From Polaribacter dokdonensis (lineage in GTDB: Bacteria; Bacteroidota; Bacteroidia; Flavobacteriales; Flavobacteriaceae), in contig NZ_CP101505.1 in NCBI RefSeq assembly GCF_024362345.1, positions 1,074,001-1,138,000 on the forward strand: a DNA stretch of 64,000 nt, written 5' to 3'. Position 1 is the stretch's first letter, and each line of letters begins with the position of its first letter. The translations under genes and the position numbers were made by a program. The notes beneath the pieces were generated by a model. It was not told where the DNA came from. It worked only from the letters and a program-made list of their open reading frames with translations, and made no database searches. Positions 37,107 to 48,500 of the stretch are shown here, in pieces.

Positions 37107-39911
37107 TTATTTCAATCTCTTTTTAACTGCTACTTCTTTGTATGCTTCTATAACATCACCTTCTTGAATGTCATTATAGTTCTTAACTTGTAAACCACAA
37201 TCATATCCTTTAGCAACTTCTTTAACATCGTCTTTAAAACGTTTTAATGAAGTTAAAACACCATCATGAACTACAATTCCATCTCTAATAATTCTAATCT
37301 GAGAATCTCTAAAGATTTTACCAGACATTACCATACAACCTGCAATGTTACCGACCTTAGAAATTTTATAAACTTCTCTAATTTCTACATTACCAGTAAC
37401 CTCTTCTTTCATTTCAGGAGATAACATTCCTTCCATGGCATCTTTAAGGTCATTAATTGCATCGTAAATAATAGAATAAGTTCTAATATCTACTTCTTCT
37501 CTGTCTGCTACAGCTCTAGCATTTCCTTGAGGTCTTACATTAAACCCAACAATAATTGCATCTGAAGCAGTTGCTAGTAATACATCACTTTCTGTAATGG
37601 CACCAACACCTTTATGTAAAATATTAACTTGAATTTCTTCTGTAGATAATTTTTGAAAAGAGTTTGTTAACGCTTCTACAGAACCATCCACATCTCCTTT
37701 TAAGATAATGTTTAATTCCTTGAAATCTCCAAGAGCAATACGTCTTCCAATCTCGTCTAATGTTAAAGTTTTCTGAGTTCTTACAGATTGTTCACGTTGT
37801 AATTGAGAACGTTTTGTTGCAATTTGTTTTGCTTCTCTTTCATCATCAAATACTAAGAACTTATCACCTGCTTGAGGAGCACCATCTAAACCTAGAATCG
37901 ATACTGGTGTAGAAGGCCCTGCTTTTTTCAGTTTCTTACCTTTATCATTAAACATAGCTTTTACTTTTCCACTATGTTTACCAGCAAGAATATAATCACC
38001 AACTTTTAAAGTACCTGCTTGTACTAAGATTGTTGTAACATAACCTCTACCTTTATCTAACTGTGCTTCTACTACAGTACCAACTGCATTTTTATTAGGA
38101 TTAGCTTTTAATTCTAATACTTCTGCTTCTAATAATACTTTTTCTAAAAGTTCATCAACTCCTTGACCTGTTTTTGCTGAAATATCTTGAGATTGGATAG
38201 TTCCACCCCATTCTTCAATCAACAAATTCATTTGAGATAATTGTGTCTTTACATTATCAGGATTTGCATTTGGCTTATCAATCTTATTAATTGCAAAAAT
38301 AATTGGCACACCAGCTGCTTGAGCATGAGAAATAGCTTCTTTTGTTTGTGGCATTACATCATCATCTGCTGCTGCAACAATAATTACTAAATCTGTTACC
38401 TGAGCACCTCTTGCACGCATTGCAGTAAAGGCTTCGTGACCAGGAGTATCTAAAAATGCAATTTTTTGATCTCCTACATTTACAGAATACGCTCCAATAT
38501 GTTGCGTAATTCCTCCACTTTCACCTTCAATTACATTTGCATTTCTAATATAATCTAAAAGAGATGTTTTACCATGATCTACGTGACCCATTACAGTAAT
38601 GATTGGAGCACGAGTTTCTAAATCTTCTGGTTTATCTTCTACTTCTTCTATAGACTCTTCTACTTCTGCACCAACAAATTCTACTTTGTAATTAAACTCT
38701 TCAGCAACAATTACTAATGTTTCAGCGTCTAAACGTTGATTCATTGTAACCATCATTCCTAAAGACATACATGCAGAGATAATGTTAGTTACAGGAACAT
38801 CCATCATTGTAGCAACCTCACTTACAGTAACAAACTCTGTTACTTTTAAGATTTTATTGTCTAATTCTTGTGCTTCTAATTCTGCTTCAGATTGTTCTCT
38901 TCTAGCATCACGTTTATTTCTACGATATTTAGCACCTTTACCTTTAGAAGATTTCCCTTGTAATTTCTCAAGAGTTTCTCTTACTTGTTTTTGGATTTCT
39001 GCTTCTGTAGGCTCTTCCTTTTTTACAGGAGTTCTACTATTAGCTCTTCCTCTAGGTCCTGTTCCTCTTGGTCTATTACTAGCACCTCTATTTCCTGTAG
39101 GTCTTCCTACTCCACCTCCACCAGGTTTGCTAATACGTTTACGCTTCTTTTTAGCATCTGCACCTGTTTTCTTAACCTCAGTTTTCTTCTTCTTAGGTTT
39201 TTCAAATTGTTTTAAATCAATTTTCTTACCTGTAAAGTTTGGACCATCTAACTTTTTATATTGAGTTTTAATAGCTTCAGCATTTTCTGGTGTAACTTCA
39301 CCAGTTTTTTCATCTGCTTTTTCAGCATCAGATTTACCTTCTATTTTACTCTCTATTTTAGAAGCTACCTTTTCTATTGCAGAAACAGGTTTTGCCTTTT
39401 CTACTTTTTTAGTTTCTTTTGGAGCTTCTACTTTTGGTTCAACAGGTTTTTCTGCTTCAACCTTTTTCTCAGTTTCTGCTTCTATCTTTTTTGGTGCTTC
39501 TTCTTTAGGCTCTTCTTTAGCTGGCTCAGGCTTTTCTGTAGGCTTTTTACCTGCATTATCGATATCGATTTTACCAACTGTTTTAAGCTCTAACTTTTCT
39601 GCTTTGGCTTTAAGAATTTCTTCTTTCTTCTCTTCTTCTGCTCTTTTCTTCTCTAACTTAGCTTCAAGTTCTAAACGAATTGCTTCTTTCTCTTTTCGCT
39701 TTTCTTCTCCAACCTCTTTTGATGCAGCTTTCTTGTTTGCATCTGTTTCGAAGCCATCTTGCAGCACTTGATAGATATCAGAAGAAATTTTAGTAGTTGG
39801 TCTTGCTTCTATTTCATGACCATTCTTTGCTAAATATTCAACTGCTCTATCAAGAGAAATGTTTAGTTCTCTTAAAACTTTATTAAGCCTCATTGTTTTG
39901 CCTACAGACAT
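37107..39911 (-). CDS. infB: translation initiation factor IF-2
   Basis: The protein has 934 residues. A long, charged, Lys/Glu/Pro-rich N-terminal region (to about 330) is followed by the IF2-N domain and the GTPase domain: G1 GHVDHGKTS (about 441-449), [22 protein letters not shown] and SAKTGQG. Domains II-IV follow, ending [12 protein letters not shown]. It delivers initiator tRNA to the 30S subunit. It is the last gene of rimP-nusA-infB and is 60 bases from nusA. The N-terminal half is longer and more repetitive than in E. coli, as is usual in Bacteroidota. Confidence 0.96.
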   Translation of the reverse strand: MSVGKTMRLNKVLRELNISLDRAVEYLAKNGHEIEARPTTKISSDIYQVLQDGFETDANKKAASKEVGEEKRKEKEAIRLELEAKLEKKRAEEEKKEEILKAKAEKLELKTVGKIDIDNAGKKPTEKPEPAKEEPKEEAPKKIEAETEKKVEAEKPVEPKVEAPKETKKVEKAKPVSAIEKVASKIESKIEGKSDAEKADEKTGEVTPENAEAIKTQYKKLDGPNFTGKKIDLKQFEKPKKKKTEVKKTGADAKKKRKRISKPGGGGVGRPTGNRGASNRPRGTGPRGRANSRTPVKKEEPTEAEIQKQVRETLEKLQGKSSKGKGAKYRRNKRDARREQSEAELEAQELDNKILKVTEFVTVSEVATMMDVPVTNIISACMSLGMMVTMNQRLDAETLVIVAEEFNYKVEFVGAEVEESIEEVEDKPEDLETRAPIITVMGHVDHGKTSLLDYIRNANVIEGESGGITQHIGAYSVNVGDQKIAFLDTPGHEAFTAMRARGAQVTDLVIIVAAADDDVMPQTKEAISHAQAAGVPIIFAINKIDKPNANPDNVKTQLSQMNLLIEEWGGTIQSQDISAKTGQGVDELLEKVLLEAEVLELKANPNKNAVGTVVEAQLDKGRGYVTTILVQAGTLKVGDYILAGKHSGKVKAMFNDKGKKLKKAGPSTPVSILGLDGAPQAGDKFLVFDDEREAKQIATKRSQLQREQSVRTQKTLTLDEIGRRIALGDFKELNIILKGDVDGSVEALTNSFQKLSTEEIQVNILHKGVGAITESDVLLATASDAIIVGFNVRPQGNARAVADREEVDIRTYSIIYDAINDLKDAMEGMLSPEMKEEVTGNVEIREVYKISKVGNIAGCMVMSGKIFRDSQIRIIRDGIVVHDGVLTSLKRFKDDVKEVAKGYDCGLQVKNYNDIQEGDVIEAYKEVAVKKRLK

Positions 39912-39971
39912 ATAATTCTTTTAACTTTATAATTGTAAAAATATAATTTTTACTTTGTTTCTATACTATAA

Positions 39972-41228
39972 TTAGTCTTCGAATTCCTCTTTAAGAATTC
40001 TTTGAACTTCTATAATTGTTTCTTCCTCTAAATCAGTTCTTTTTACTAATTCTGCAACAGTTGTTTCTAGTACGCTTCTTGCAGTATCTAAACCAATTTT
40101 CTTGAACTCTGTAATTACCCAGTCTTCAATTTCATCAATAAATTCTGTTAACTCTACATCTTCTTCTTCTAAACCTTCTCTTTGAACGTCTATTTCGTAA
40201 CCAGTTAACTCACTTGCTAATCTAATATTAACACCACCTCTACCAATTGCTTTAGAAACTTCTTCTGGTTTTAAAAGTACGCTTACACGTCCTTTTTTAC
40301 CATTTTTTTCTTCTTCATACATGGTAATTTCCATAGAAGTTACCTTAGCAGGGCTTAATGCTCTAGAGATAAATAATTGTTCGTTTTTAGTGTAATTGAT
40401 AACATCTATGTTTTCGTTTCCTAATTCACGAACAATACCATGAATTCTTGAACCTTTTACACCTACACAAGCTCCAACAGGATCTATTCTATCATCATAA
40501 GAATCTACAGCTACTTTTGCTTTTTCACCTGGAATTCTTGCAACACCTTCTACAGTAATTAAACCGTCAAAAACTTCTGGAATTTCTTGTTCGAATAATT
40601 TATTTAAAAATGCTGGTGATGTTCTTGATAAAATTATAGCAGGTTTATTACCTCTTAATTCTACAGTTTTAATAACACCTCTAACATTATCTCCTTTTCT
40701 AAAAAAGTCAGAACGTATTTGCTCACTTTTTGGTAATACAATTTCATTACCTTCATCGTCTAACAAAATAATTGCATTGTGACGTATGTGATGCACTTCT
40801 GCACTAAATAATTCGCCTTCTAAATCTTTAAATTGCTTAAAGATGTTAGTACTATCATGCTCATAAATCTTAGAAATTAAGTTTTGACGCAAAGCTAAAA
40901 TTGCTCTTCTTCCTAAGTCGATTAATTTAACCTCTTCAGATACATCTTCTCCAATCTCAAAATCAGGCTCAATTTTTCTAGCTTCAGAAAGCTCAATCTC
41001 TTCATTATCATCTTCAGAAAAACCATCTGCAACAACAACTCTATTTCTCCAAATTTCTAAATCTCCTTTATCTGGGTTTATAATAATATCAAAATTATCA
41101 TCTGAACCAAACTTACGTTTTAAAGCAGCTCTAAAAACTTCTTCTAAAATAGACATTAATGTTACTCTGTCTATACTCTTATTATCTTTAAACTCTGAAA
41201 ACGAATCAATTAACGCTATATTTTCCAT
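39972..41228 (-). CDS. nusA: transcription termination/antitermination protein NusA
   Basis: The protein has 418 residues, the size of NusA without the C-terminal acidic repeats of enterobacteria. The N-terminal RNA polymerase-binding domain is followed by an S1 domain (residues about 130-200, FSAEVHHIRHNAIILLDDEG), then two KH domains (DDRIDPVGACVGVKGSRIHGIVRELGNENIDV with the GxxG-like motif, and VSKAIGRGGVNIRLASELTGYEI). The C-terminal helix-rich tail ends in EFED. NusA stimulates intrinsic termination and pausing, and a terminator-like hairpin sits in this operon's own leader. Confidence 0.95.
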   Translation of the reverse strand: MENIALIDSFSEFKDNKSIDRVTLMSILEEVFRAALKRKFGSDDNFDIIINPDKGDLEIWRNRVVVADGFSEDDNEEIELSEARKIEPDFEIGEDVSEEVKLIDLGRRAILALRQNLISKIYEHDSTNIFKQFKDLEGELFSAEVHHIRHNAIILLDDEGNEIVLPKSEQIRSDFFRKGDNVRGVIKTVELRGNKPAIILSRTSPAFLNKLFEQEIPEVFDGLITVEGVARIPGEKAKVAVDSYDDRIDPVGACVGVKGSRIHGIVRELGNENIDVINYTKNEQLFISRALSPAKVTSMEITMYEEEKNGKKGRVSVLLKPEEVSKAIGRGGVNIRLASELTGYEIDVQREGLEEEDVELTEFIDEIEDWVITEFKKIGLDTARSVLETTVAELVKRTDLEEETIIEVQRILKEEFED

Positions 41229-41239
41229 TACATCTTTAC

Positions 41240-41701
41240 TTAAAATACAATCTTCACTTTTGCTTCTTTAATTTCTTTATAAGTTAAAGTTGCCGATTTT
41301 TGCACGGTAACTTTACCTTTACCTATTGGTTTCGGTTCTCTTGCTTTCCAGTTCAGCACAATCTTTTCATCATCTGCCTCTACAAGAGTTCCTTCTAATT
41401 TATCTTCTGCAGTTGTTACTTTTAATATTCTATTGATATTTTTTACGTACTGCCTTTTTTCTTTTAATGGATGAGAAATATCTGGAGTTGTAACTACTAA
41501 AGAAAAATCTTCTTCTTCTCTATCTAAATTATGCTCTACATTTCTACTAATTCTAATGCATTCACTTAAAGGAACACCATTATCACCATCTACTGTAACT
41601 TGAATTTTATTATTCTCAGAAATTATTAAATCAATTAAAAATAGACTTTCGTTTAAGGCTAAAGCTTCGTCTACTAAATCTTTAATTTTTTTATAATCCA
41701 T
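41240..41701 (-). CDS. rimP: ribosome maturation factor RimP
   Basis: The protein has 153 residues, typical of RimP, which helps assemble the 30S subunit. The N-terminal ferredoxin-like domain (VDEALALNESLFLIDLIISENNKIQVTVDGDNGVPLSECIRISRNVEHNLD) is followed by the SH3-like C-terminal domain (LEGTLVEADDEKIVLNWKAREP). It is the first gene of the rimP-nusA-infB operon and is 11 bases from nusA. Confidence 0.92.
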   Translation of the reverse strand: MDYKKIKDLVDEALALNESLFLIDLIISENNKIQVTVDGDNGVPLSECIRISRNVEHNLDREEEDFSLVVTTPDISHPLKEKRQYVKNINRILKVTTAEDKLEGTLVEADDEKIVLNWKAREPKPIGKGKVTVQKSATLTYKEIKEAKVKIVF

Positions 41702-41743
41702 ATGAAAACTTAATATTAGCTTAAAAATATTCTTTTTGAGTAT

Positions 41744-41769
41744 AAAAAGAGGGGACTTTAAGTCCCCTC
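41744..41769 (-). terminator. terminator-like hairpin in the rimP-nusA-infB leader (candidate attenuator)
   Basis: Read on the minus strand, GAGGGGACT and AGTCCCCTC form a 9-bp GC-rich stem with a 3-base loop, followed directly by TTTTT. It lies downstream of the operon promoter and 43 bases before the rimP start codon. The direction of the T tract shows that it acts on the rimP-nusA-infB transcript. Confidence 0.65.
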
Positions 41770-41797
41770 ATTTATCAAATTACTGCTAAATTCTGTG

Positions 41798-41828
41798 CAA
41801 ATATACGAATTGTTTACTATTTAGCAAA
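41798..41828 (-). promoter_or_regulatory. promoter of rimP-nusA-infB
   Basis: On the minus strand TTTG (41825-41828), a 19-bp spacer and TATATTTG (41798-41805) give an exact match to the Bacteroidota pattern. The transcript is expected to begin near 41790, about 20 bases before the leader hairpin. Confidence 0.72.
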
Positions 41829-41895
41829 CTGAATTATATTCTAATTTTTTCGTAACTTTAAATTATACATTTAATTAAAATCAACCAAATCAGTT

Positions 41896-42726
41896 ATGAA
41901 TAAAATAATAGTTCCTATCGATTTTTCTAAAAGATCTGAATATGCATGCAAAATGGCATCTAGAATTGCTAAAAAATCTAATAGTACAGTTTACTTATTA
42001 CATATGATAGAATTACCTTCTGGCGTTATTGACATGGGTGCTAGAAGCAAATTTAGCATTCCTGAAAGCATGTTGTACTTGCGTAAAATTAGAGATAGAA
42101 TTCTAGAATTTAAAACTGATTTTTTTGATGAAAGTTATGAAGTTCATCATGCCATTCGTTTTCAAAAACCTTATGAAGGCATTTTACAATATGCAGATAA
42201 AATTAAAGCAGATTTAATAGTAATGGGTTCTAAAGGGCATTCTGAGTTTGAAGAAATCTTAATTGGCTCTAACACAGAAAAAGTGGTTAGAAGAGCAAAC
42301 ATACCTGTTATTGTTGTAAAGAAAGATTCTAAAAAGTTTAGAATTAAAAATATTGTTTTTGCATCTAATTTTAAAAACAACAGCAAAAAGGAAGTGTTTC
42401 GAAAATTCTTAGATTTTGCCGATCACTTTAATAGTGAAATTCACCTATTAAAAGTAACTACGCCTACTAAATTTGAAAGCACTCATGATGCTACTCAAAA
42501 AATTGAAGATTTTATTAAGGAGTTTGATTTACCTAAATTCTCTATCAATATTTATAATGATGCTTCTATAGAAAAAGGAATTTTAAATTTCTCTAGAGAT
42601 TTGAATGCAGATTTAATTGCACTTAGCACAAGTGGCAGAAGTGGTTTATCTCATTTATTTTCTGCAAGTGTAACTAAATCATTATCAAAAAAGGCTTTAA
42701 AACCAATTTTGACGATTAAAGCCTAA
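41896..42726 (+). CDS. universal stress protein, tandem UspA domains
   Basis: The protein has 276 residues with two UspA folds, residues 1 to about 140 and about 150-276. The first ends in the ATP-binding signature G-2x-G-9x-G-S/T (GSKGHSEFEEILIGSNTEKV), followed by VVRRANIPVIVVK. In the second, the corresponding segment is STSGRSGLSHLFSASVTKSL, which lacks the full glycine pattern, so only the first domain is likely to bind ATP. Its gene is divergent from rimP and converges on recR with only 3 bases between the stops. Confidence 0.88.
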   Translation: MNKIIVPIDFSKRSEYACKMASRIAKKSNSTVYLLHMIELPSGVIDMGARSKFSIPESMLYLRKIRDRILEFKTDFFDESYEVHHAIRFQKPYEGILQYADKIKADLIVMGSKGHSEFEEILIGSNTEKVVRRANIPVIVVKKDSKKFRIKNIVFASNFKNNSKKEVFRKFLDFADHFNSEIHLLKVTTPTKFESTHDATQKIEDFIKEFDLPKFSINIYNDASIEKGILNFSRDLNADLIALSTSGRSGLSHLFSASVTKSLSKKALKPILTIKA

Positions 42727-42729
42727 TCT

Positions 42730-43347
42730 TTAATTTTTTATTGATTGAGAAAATGGAATTCTATTAACAATAGATCTACCTAATGTTACTTCGTCTGCAT
42801 ATTCTAGTTCGTCTCCAACAGAAATTCCACGAGCTATTGTAGAAGTAGTTATGTTATACTTTTCGATCTGTTTGTATATGTAAAAGTTAGTGGTATCACC
42901 TTCCATAGTAGAACTCAAGGCAAAAATTAATTCTTTAATAACTCCTTTTTCTACCTTTTCAATTAAAGAATCTATTTGCAGGTTTTGAGGACCAATACCT
43001 TCTATTGGCGATATTTTTCCTCCTAACACATGATACAATCCTTTAAATTGAGAAGTACTTTCTATAGCCATAACATCTCTAATATCTTCTACCACACAAA
43101 CAATTTCCTCATTTCGTTTGGGGTTATTGCAAATATCACAAAGTACAGTATCTGATATATTATGACAGTTTTCACAAGATTTTACATCATTCCTCAAGTG
43201 CAACAAAGCCTCAGACAAATAGCTAGTATTTTCTTTAGGCTGTTTTAACAAATGTAAAACCAAACGCAAAGCAGTCCGTTTACCAATACCTGGCAATCGT
43301 GAAACTTCATTTACTGCATTCTCTAAAATTTTCGATGAAAAATCCAT
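42730..43347 (-). CDS. recR: recombination protein RecR
   Basis: From the ATG at 43347 the product has 205 residues, matching the usual RecR length (about 200) and the usual start [34 protein letters not shown]. The frame runs on to 43440, but those 31 residues are translated from a low-complexity repeat and are rejected. Features: helix-hairpin-helix LPGIGKRTA, four zinc cysteines C-x2-C...C-x2-C ([16 protein letters not shown]), and the Toprim domain ([15 protein letters not shown]...). RecR acts with RecO and RecF to load RecA at gaps. Confidence 0.93.
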   Translation of the reverse strand: MDFSSKILENAVNEVSRLPGIGKRTALRLVLHLLKQPKENTSYLSEALLHLRNDVKSCENCHNISDTVLCDICNNPKRNEEIVCVVEDIRDVMAIESTSQFKGLYHVLGGKISPIEGIGPQNLQIDSLIEKVEKGVIKELIFALSSTMEGDTTNFYIYKQIEKYNITTSTIARGISVGDELEYADEVTLGRSIVNRIPFSQSIKN

Positions 43348-43369
43348 AGAGAACAAAATTACAACTTCC

Positions 43370-43438
43370 GTAGAAAAAAGACGAAAGAAAAAAGACAAAA
43401 GACTATATTCGTAAATGATAATTGAACATTCGTAATTC
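43370..43438. repeat. AAAGAC-type low-complexity intergenic repeat
   Basis: Between recR and the divergent symporter gene the plus strand reads GTAGAAAAAAGACGAAAGAA and continues with AAAAGACAAAAGAC, then CGTAAATG...CGTAATTCAC. Such degenerate AAAGAC and CGTAATT repeats resemble non-coding repeats of flavobacterial genomes. It has no ORF character except the chance extension of recR. Confidence 0.45.
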
Positions 43439-43441
43439 ACT

Positions 43442-44896
43442 ATGCAACCACTTCATATTCTACTTTTAATTATTGGTTATTTTTCTGTATTAATTCTAAT
43501 TTCTTATCTAACAGGTAAATCTGCAAACAATGCTACTTTTTTTAAGGCCAACAATTCATCTCCTTGGTATTTAGTTGCTTTTGGTATGATTGGAGCTTCA
43601 TTATCTGGAGTAACTTTTATTTCTGTTCCTGGCTGGGTAGAAGCGCAAAGTATGAGCTACATGCAAATGGTTCTTGGTTACATAGTAGGTTATGCTGTAA
43701 TTGGCTTAGTACTATTACCTCTTTACTATAAATTAAATTTGACCTCTATTTACACCTACCTACAAGATAGGTTTGGTAATTACTCTTACAAAACTGGTGC
43801 TAGTTACTTTTTACTCTCCAGAATTATAGGAGCTTCTTTTCGATTATTTTTAGTTGCTAATGTGCTGCAATTATTATTATTTGATGAATTTGGAATCCCA
43901 TTTTGGATAACTGTTACTTTTACTATTCTTTTAATTTGGCTTTATACTTTCAAAGGAGGTATAAAAACCATTGTCTGGACAGATACACTACAAACTTTAT
44001 TTATGCTAATAGCTGTAGGAGTTTGTATATATACGATATCTGATGAAATGCAAATTGGTAACTTATTTAATTATGTAGCCGATAGTGAATTATCTAAAAC
44101 CTTCTTTTTTGATGATGTAAAATCTGGAGACTATTTTTGGAAGCGATTTCTTGCAGGTGCTTTTGTAGCTATTGTAATGACGGGTTTAGACCAAGATATG
44201 ATGCAAAAGAATCTTACCTGTAGAAATTTAAAAGATGCTCAAAAAAACATGTTTTGGTTTACAATTGTTTTAGTAATAGTAAACTTCTTCTTTTTAGCTT
44301 TAGGAGTTTTACTTACAGACTATGCTCAAAAAAACGGAATTGATGCTCACAAAGACGAACTCTTTCCAATTATTGCAACAAAAGGAACTTTAGGCTTAGC
44401 AACAGCTATATTTTTCCTTCTAGGTTTAATTGCAGCTGCCTACTCAAGTGCAGACTCTGCATTAACCTCGTTAACCACATCATTTAGTATTGATATTCTT
44501 GAAATTGACAAGAAAGAAACTGTTGAAAATCAGGAAAAAATTCGAAAAAAAATACACATAATATTCTCTGTAATCTTAATTGTTACCATTCTAATATTCA
44601 AATATTTTATAGCTGATGAAAGTGTGATTGCTAAGATTTTCACATTCGCAAATTACACTTATGGACCGCTTTTAGGTTTATATGCTTTTGGTTTATTTTC
44701 AAAGCTGAAATTAAAGGATAAATGGGTTCCATTAGTCTGTATTTTATCGCCAATAATTACCTATTTACTAAATTATATTTGCTTAGAATTTTATGATTTT
44801 AGCTTCGGATTTGCATTACTTATAGTTAACGGACTCGTCACTTTTATAGGTCTTTATATTATAAAAAACAGCAAAAAAAAGGCAATTATTATCTGA
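43442..44896 (+). CDS. sodium:solute symporter (SSS family)
   Basis: The protein has 484 residues and about 13 hydrophobic segments, as expected for the solute:sodium symporter family (SLC5 type). Conserved elements: [19 protein letters not shown] in TM1-2, [41 protein letters not shown], and [20 protein letters not shown]. The last segment is the SSS signature that includes the sodium-site serines. The substrate (sugar, amino acid, sialic acid or other) cannot be inferred. It is transcribed alone and is divergent from recR. Confidence 0.88.
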   Translation: MQPLHILLLIIGYFSVLILISYLTGKSANNATFFKANNSSPWYLVAFGMIGASLSGVTFISVPGWVEAQSMSYMQMVLGYIVGYAVIGLVLLPLYYKLNLTSIYTYLQDRFGNYSYKTGASYFLLSRIIGASFRLFLVANVLQLLLFDEFGIPFWITVTFTILLIWLYTFKGGIKTIVWTDTLQTLFMLIAVGVCIYTISDEMQIGNLFNYVADSELSKTFFFDDVKSGDYFWKRFLAGAFVAIVMTGLDQDMMQKNLTCRNLKDAQKNMFWFTIVLVIVNFFFLALGVLLTDYAQKNGIDAHKDELFPIIATKGTLGLATAIFFLLGLIAAAYSSADSALTSLTTSFSIDILEIDKKETVENQEKIRKKIHIIFSVILIVTILIFKYFIADESVIAKIFTFANYTYGPLLGLYAFGLFSKLKLKDKWVPLVCILSPIITYLLNYICLEFYDFSFGFALLIVNGLVTFIGLYIIKNSKKKAIII

Positions 44897-45509
44897 TTAT
44901 CAGTGCTTTAATGAAAAGTTATTAACATTATTTTAAACGTAAATACCTGTTTTTCAGGTGTTTATATGATTTAATATGATTTTTTGTTAATTTCTTAGCA
45001 TCTAAGCTAATAACTAATACTTTAAAATGTTAAATTTGCATTCTTATAAGAAGTTACTTTTAAATTAATGAGATTTCCCCAGCTCAGCAATTTACCCCTC
45101 ATTGAACTTTTCATAAGCGAGTAAAAATCGTTTATTGTTCAGTTATCGAAATAATACTGCCCTTGAACGAAAAAAAGCACCCCTAAGACCAAAATATTTT
45201 AATTTTGTTCTTGATAGTAAAGTTATTAACCCTAAATTAAAACTTTTTCGATGAAGAAAAATTTACACCCTAATCCGCAGAACTTACTGATTTCTTCAGT
45301 AAGCAAAAAACAAATTATTTATTTGATAAAATCTGAATTAGATCTAGGCTAAATGCTTTACTAAGTAATTAGTATGATTTTAAAGCCTTTTAATCGAGTG
45401 CTTAAAATCGACGTCTAACTAACGATTCTACCCTAAGCTCAAAACCTCTAAAGTCTTGTTCAAAAGGAGAATAAAAGTTGTAACCCTATTTTATAACCTT
45501 TTTCACGCC
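44897..45509 (+). other. long leader region of the giant repeat protein gene
   Basis: This 613-bp stretch contains no supported gene. A -7-like TAAATTTG is at 45031-45038 without a good -33 TTTG, giving a leader of about 465 nt. An 8-bp hairpin CTTACTGA/TCAGTAAG lies at 45283-45303. ACCCTAA-type motifs recur at 45179 (ACCCCTAAG), 45229, 45267, 45430 and (as ACCCTAT) 45483. There is an 18-codon ORF at 45068-45124 that I do not consider a gene. Confidence 0.5.
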
Positions 45510-48500
45510 ATGAAAAAAATTACACAATCACAAACGAAGAAATTCGACATTATTGCATTAGCAAATAAGTTGAACTCTAAAACCCTATTAACTTTTTTAG
45601 TTTTAGTTTTTATAAGTACTACTGGAATAGTTTCACAAAACACTTCTAATCCAACAGGTAAAGCAAGCATTAGACAAGCTAGTGGAGCTGTTGCCAAATC
45701 TGGTTCTAAAACAAACTACGAAGATTTTTTTAGTTTAGATACTTACTCTACAAATAGCAGAACAAATGTATGTTCTCCAGAAAGTTCATTGTTAATTACT
45801 GAAGCAAGTTCTTGGGGTATATCTAGGTCAACTATTAACGATAGTGGAATTCCTTCATTTTGTTTGAGTCTATATGATACAGCTCCAAAAGAAGATGATA
45901 TATTTAATACGACTTTAAATCCTTTAGCTGATATTAGCTTTAATAACAGTAATTTATCTAATAGTTCTATTATTAACAAAGTACAGAAAGTAATGAGTTT
46001 AATGAAGCATAATTCATACGCTCCAAGCTCAACACCTTCTAGTCTAACAGATAATTTTTATAGAGCAATTGCAGTTGCAGTATGGCATTATACAGACAAT
46101 TTAGATACAACAAATTACAACTATCAATGGACAGGTGCAGATGGCAACACCTATTCTGTTAATAATATAAAAACTTGGGTTAGTAATGGTACTTTAAGCG
46201 CTGCAGATGCTATTTGGTTAGTTCCTCAAAATAATGATAGACAACCAGAGGTTTTATTAAATGATAACACTTCTTCAGATTGTTGTCCTTCTTTACCTTC
46301 ATTAACATTAAGTAGTGTTACTCCAACAAATAATAATGGTTCAGTAAAAATAAACTCATCAAATCGTACTCAATTTTACGGAATTAGTAGTTTAAATGCA
46401 GTAAGTTATGATGGCCCAACAACAATTGCAACTGCTACAGAATTACCAAATTCTTTACCAGCAACAATAATTTCTAATATTTCTGATAATGGTGGTACTT
46501 ATATCATAAGAGCTTTTACTAACTATGATGACTGTTTTTACGACTATCAAATAACTGTTCCTGCAAGTACAGGATCTAATTGTATAAGCACATATGCTTC
46601 TTATCAAAGTGATGTAAATAGTGTTAACGGCAAAAACAATGTAGCTGGTGCTCCTGATGGAAACTTTGCAGAAATTCACAGCAGTAACCAACAATTAATT
46701 GTAGATTTTAATCAAACTTTTCCAGCTGGAACAGAATACATCATAACTTGGAGAGTAAGGAGTGGTGTAAATGGGACAGCTTATATAGATTTATCTGAAT
46801 CTACTTCTTCTAATTCTGGATTTGTGAGTCATCCAACTACACCCCAAACAACATCAAATAGTTTTATTACCACTACAGTTGTTTCGAATTCAAGTTTTAG
46901 ATATGTTGCTTTTGATAAAGGAAATATAAATCATACAGATTATGATTTAGATGCTGTAGAAGTTAAAGTTTGTGTTCCTTGTGAAGCAGCAGACAATACA
47001 ACTACTTCAACTTCAATCAATGAAGGACAAACAAAAACATTAAGTGGTTCTCCTGCTGGAGGAACATTCTCTATCATTTCTGGAGGTGGATCTATTAACG
47101 GTTCAACATATACTCCAGATGATATTAATACAAATACTAACGTTGTAATTCGTTACTCAATTGCTGCAGACGGTTCTTGTGCTGCTTCTACAGATGATGT
47201 TACTTTTACTGTAACTCCTGTTTGTGATGTAGTCGCTGATAATACAACTTCAACTGCTTCAATTACGGAATCAGAAACAAAAACTTTAACAGGTTCTCCT
47301 GCAGGTGGAACTTTTTCTATTGTTTCTGGTGGTGGAACTATTAATGGCAATACATATACTCCAGATGACATTAATGGAGATACTTCTGTAACTATTAGAT
47401 ATACTATAGCTGCAGATGGCGATTGTGCTGCTACAACTGATGATGTTACGTTTACAGTAAAAGTTTTACAATCTGTAAATGTATCTAGTACTAATGTTAC
47501 TTGTTATGGTTTAGATGATGGTACAATTACCTTCACTTTTGATGATGCTACCTCTAGGACTCATTTAGAGTTTAGTTTAGATGGTGGAGCAAATTATCTA
47601 GCACAAGTTGCAGATGATTCAGGCAGTGTAACATATTCAAATATTGCTCCTGGAACATATGATGTATGGGTTAGATGGGGTAATGACGAACTTCCTAGAG
47701 ACCTAGGAGCAGATGTAACCATTTCTGAACCTGCTGAAGTAGTAGTAGATAATACAACAGCTACTGCAACTATTAATGAAGGGCAAACAAAAACATTAAC
47801 TGCAACTCCTGCTGGTGGAACTTTCTCTATCGTTTCTGGAGGTGGAACTATTAATGGAAACATTTATACTCCTGCAAATATTAATACAAATACAACTGTA
47901 AAAATTAGATACACATTACCTGCTAATGGTACATGTGCAGCTATCTCTGATGATGTTACATTTACTGTAACTCCAGTTTGTATTACTGCTGATAACACAA
48001 TTTCAACAGCAACTATTACTGAAAATCAAGCAAAAACTTTAAGTGGCTCTCCTGCTGGAGGAACCTTCTCTATTGTTTCTGGTGGTGGAACTATTAACGG
48101 AAACACCTATTCTCCAGATGATATCAACACAAACACAACTGTAGTTATTCGTTATACGATTGCTGCTGATGGTGATTGTGCTGCTACATCTGATGATGTT
48201 ACTTTTACTGTAACTCCTGTTTGTGATGTAGTTGCTAATAATACAACTTCTACTGCTTCAATTACTGAAGGGCAAACTAAAACATTAACTGGTACTCCAA
48301 ATGGAGGAACTTGGTCAATCGTTTCTGGTGGAGGAACTATCAATGGAACAACTTATACTCCAGCTGATATCAACACAAACACAACTGTAGTAATTCGTTA
48401 TACGATTGCTGCTGATGGTGATTGTGCTGCTACAACTGATGACGTTACTTTTACTGTAACTCCTGTTTGTGATGTAGTTGCTGACAATACAACTTCTACT

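Noticed and set aside
43348..43440. N-terminal extension of recR by 31 residues
   Set aside because: It is translated from the AAAGAC/CGTAATT low-complexity spacer; the known RecR start motif begins at 43347.
45068..45124. 18-codon ORF (MRFPQLSNLPLIELFISE) in the leader of the giant gene
   Set aside because: It is too short, has no regulatory amino acid run, and no supporting structure; such ORFs are expected by chance in 600 bp.
45813..46250. Possible thioester (TQxA-like) domain in the head of the giant protein
   Set aside because: The segments FCLSLYD and AIAVAVWHYTD recall such domains, but the glutamine that forms the thioester bond is not visible, so I did not annotate it.
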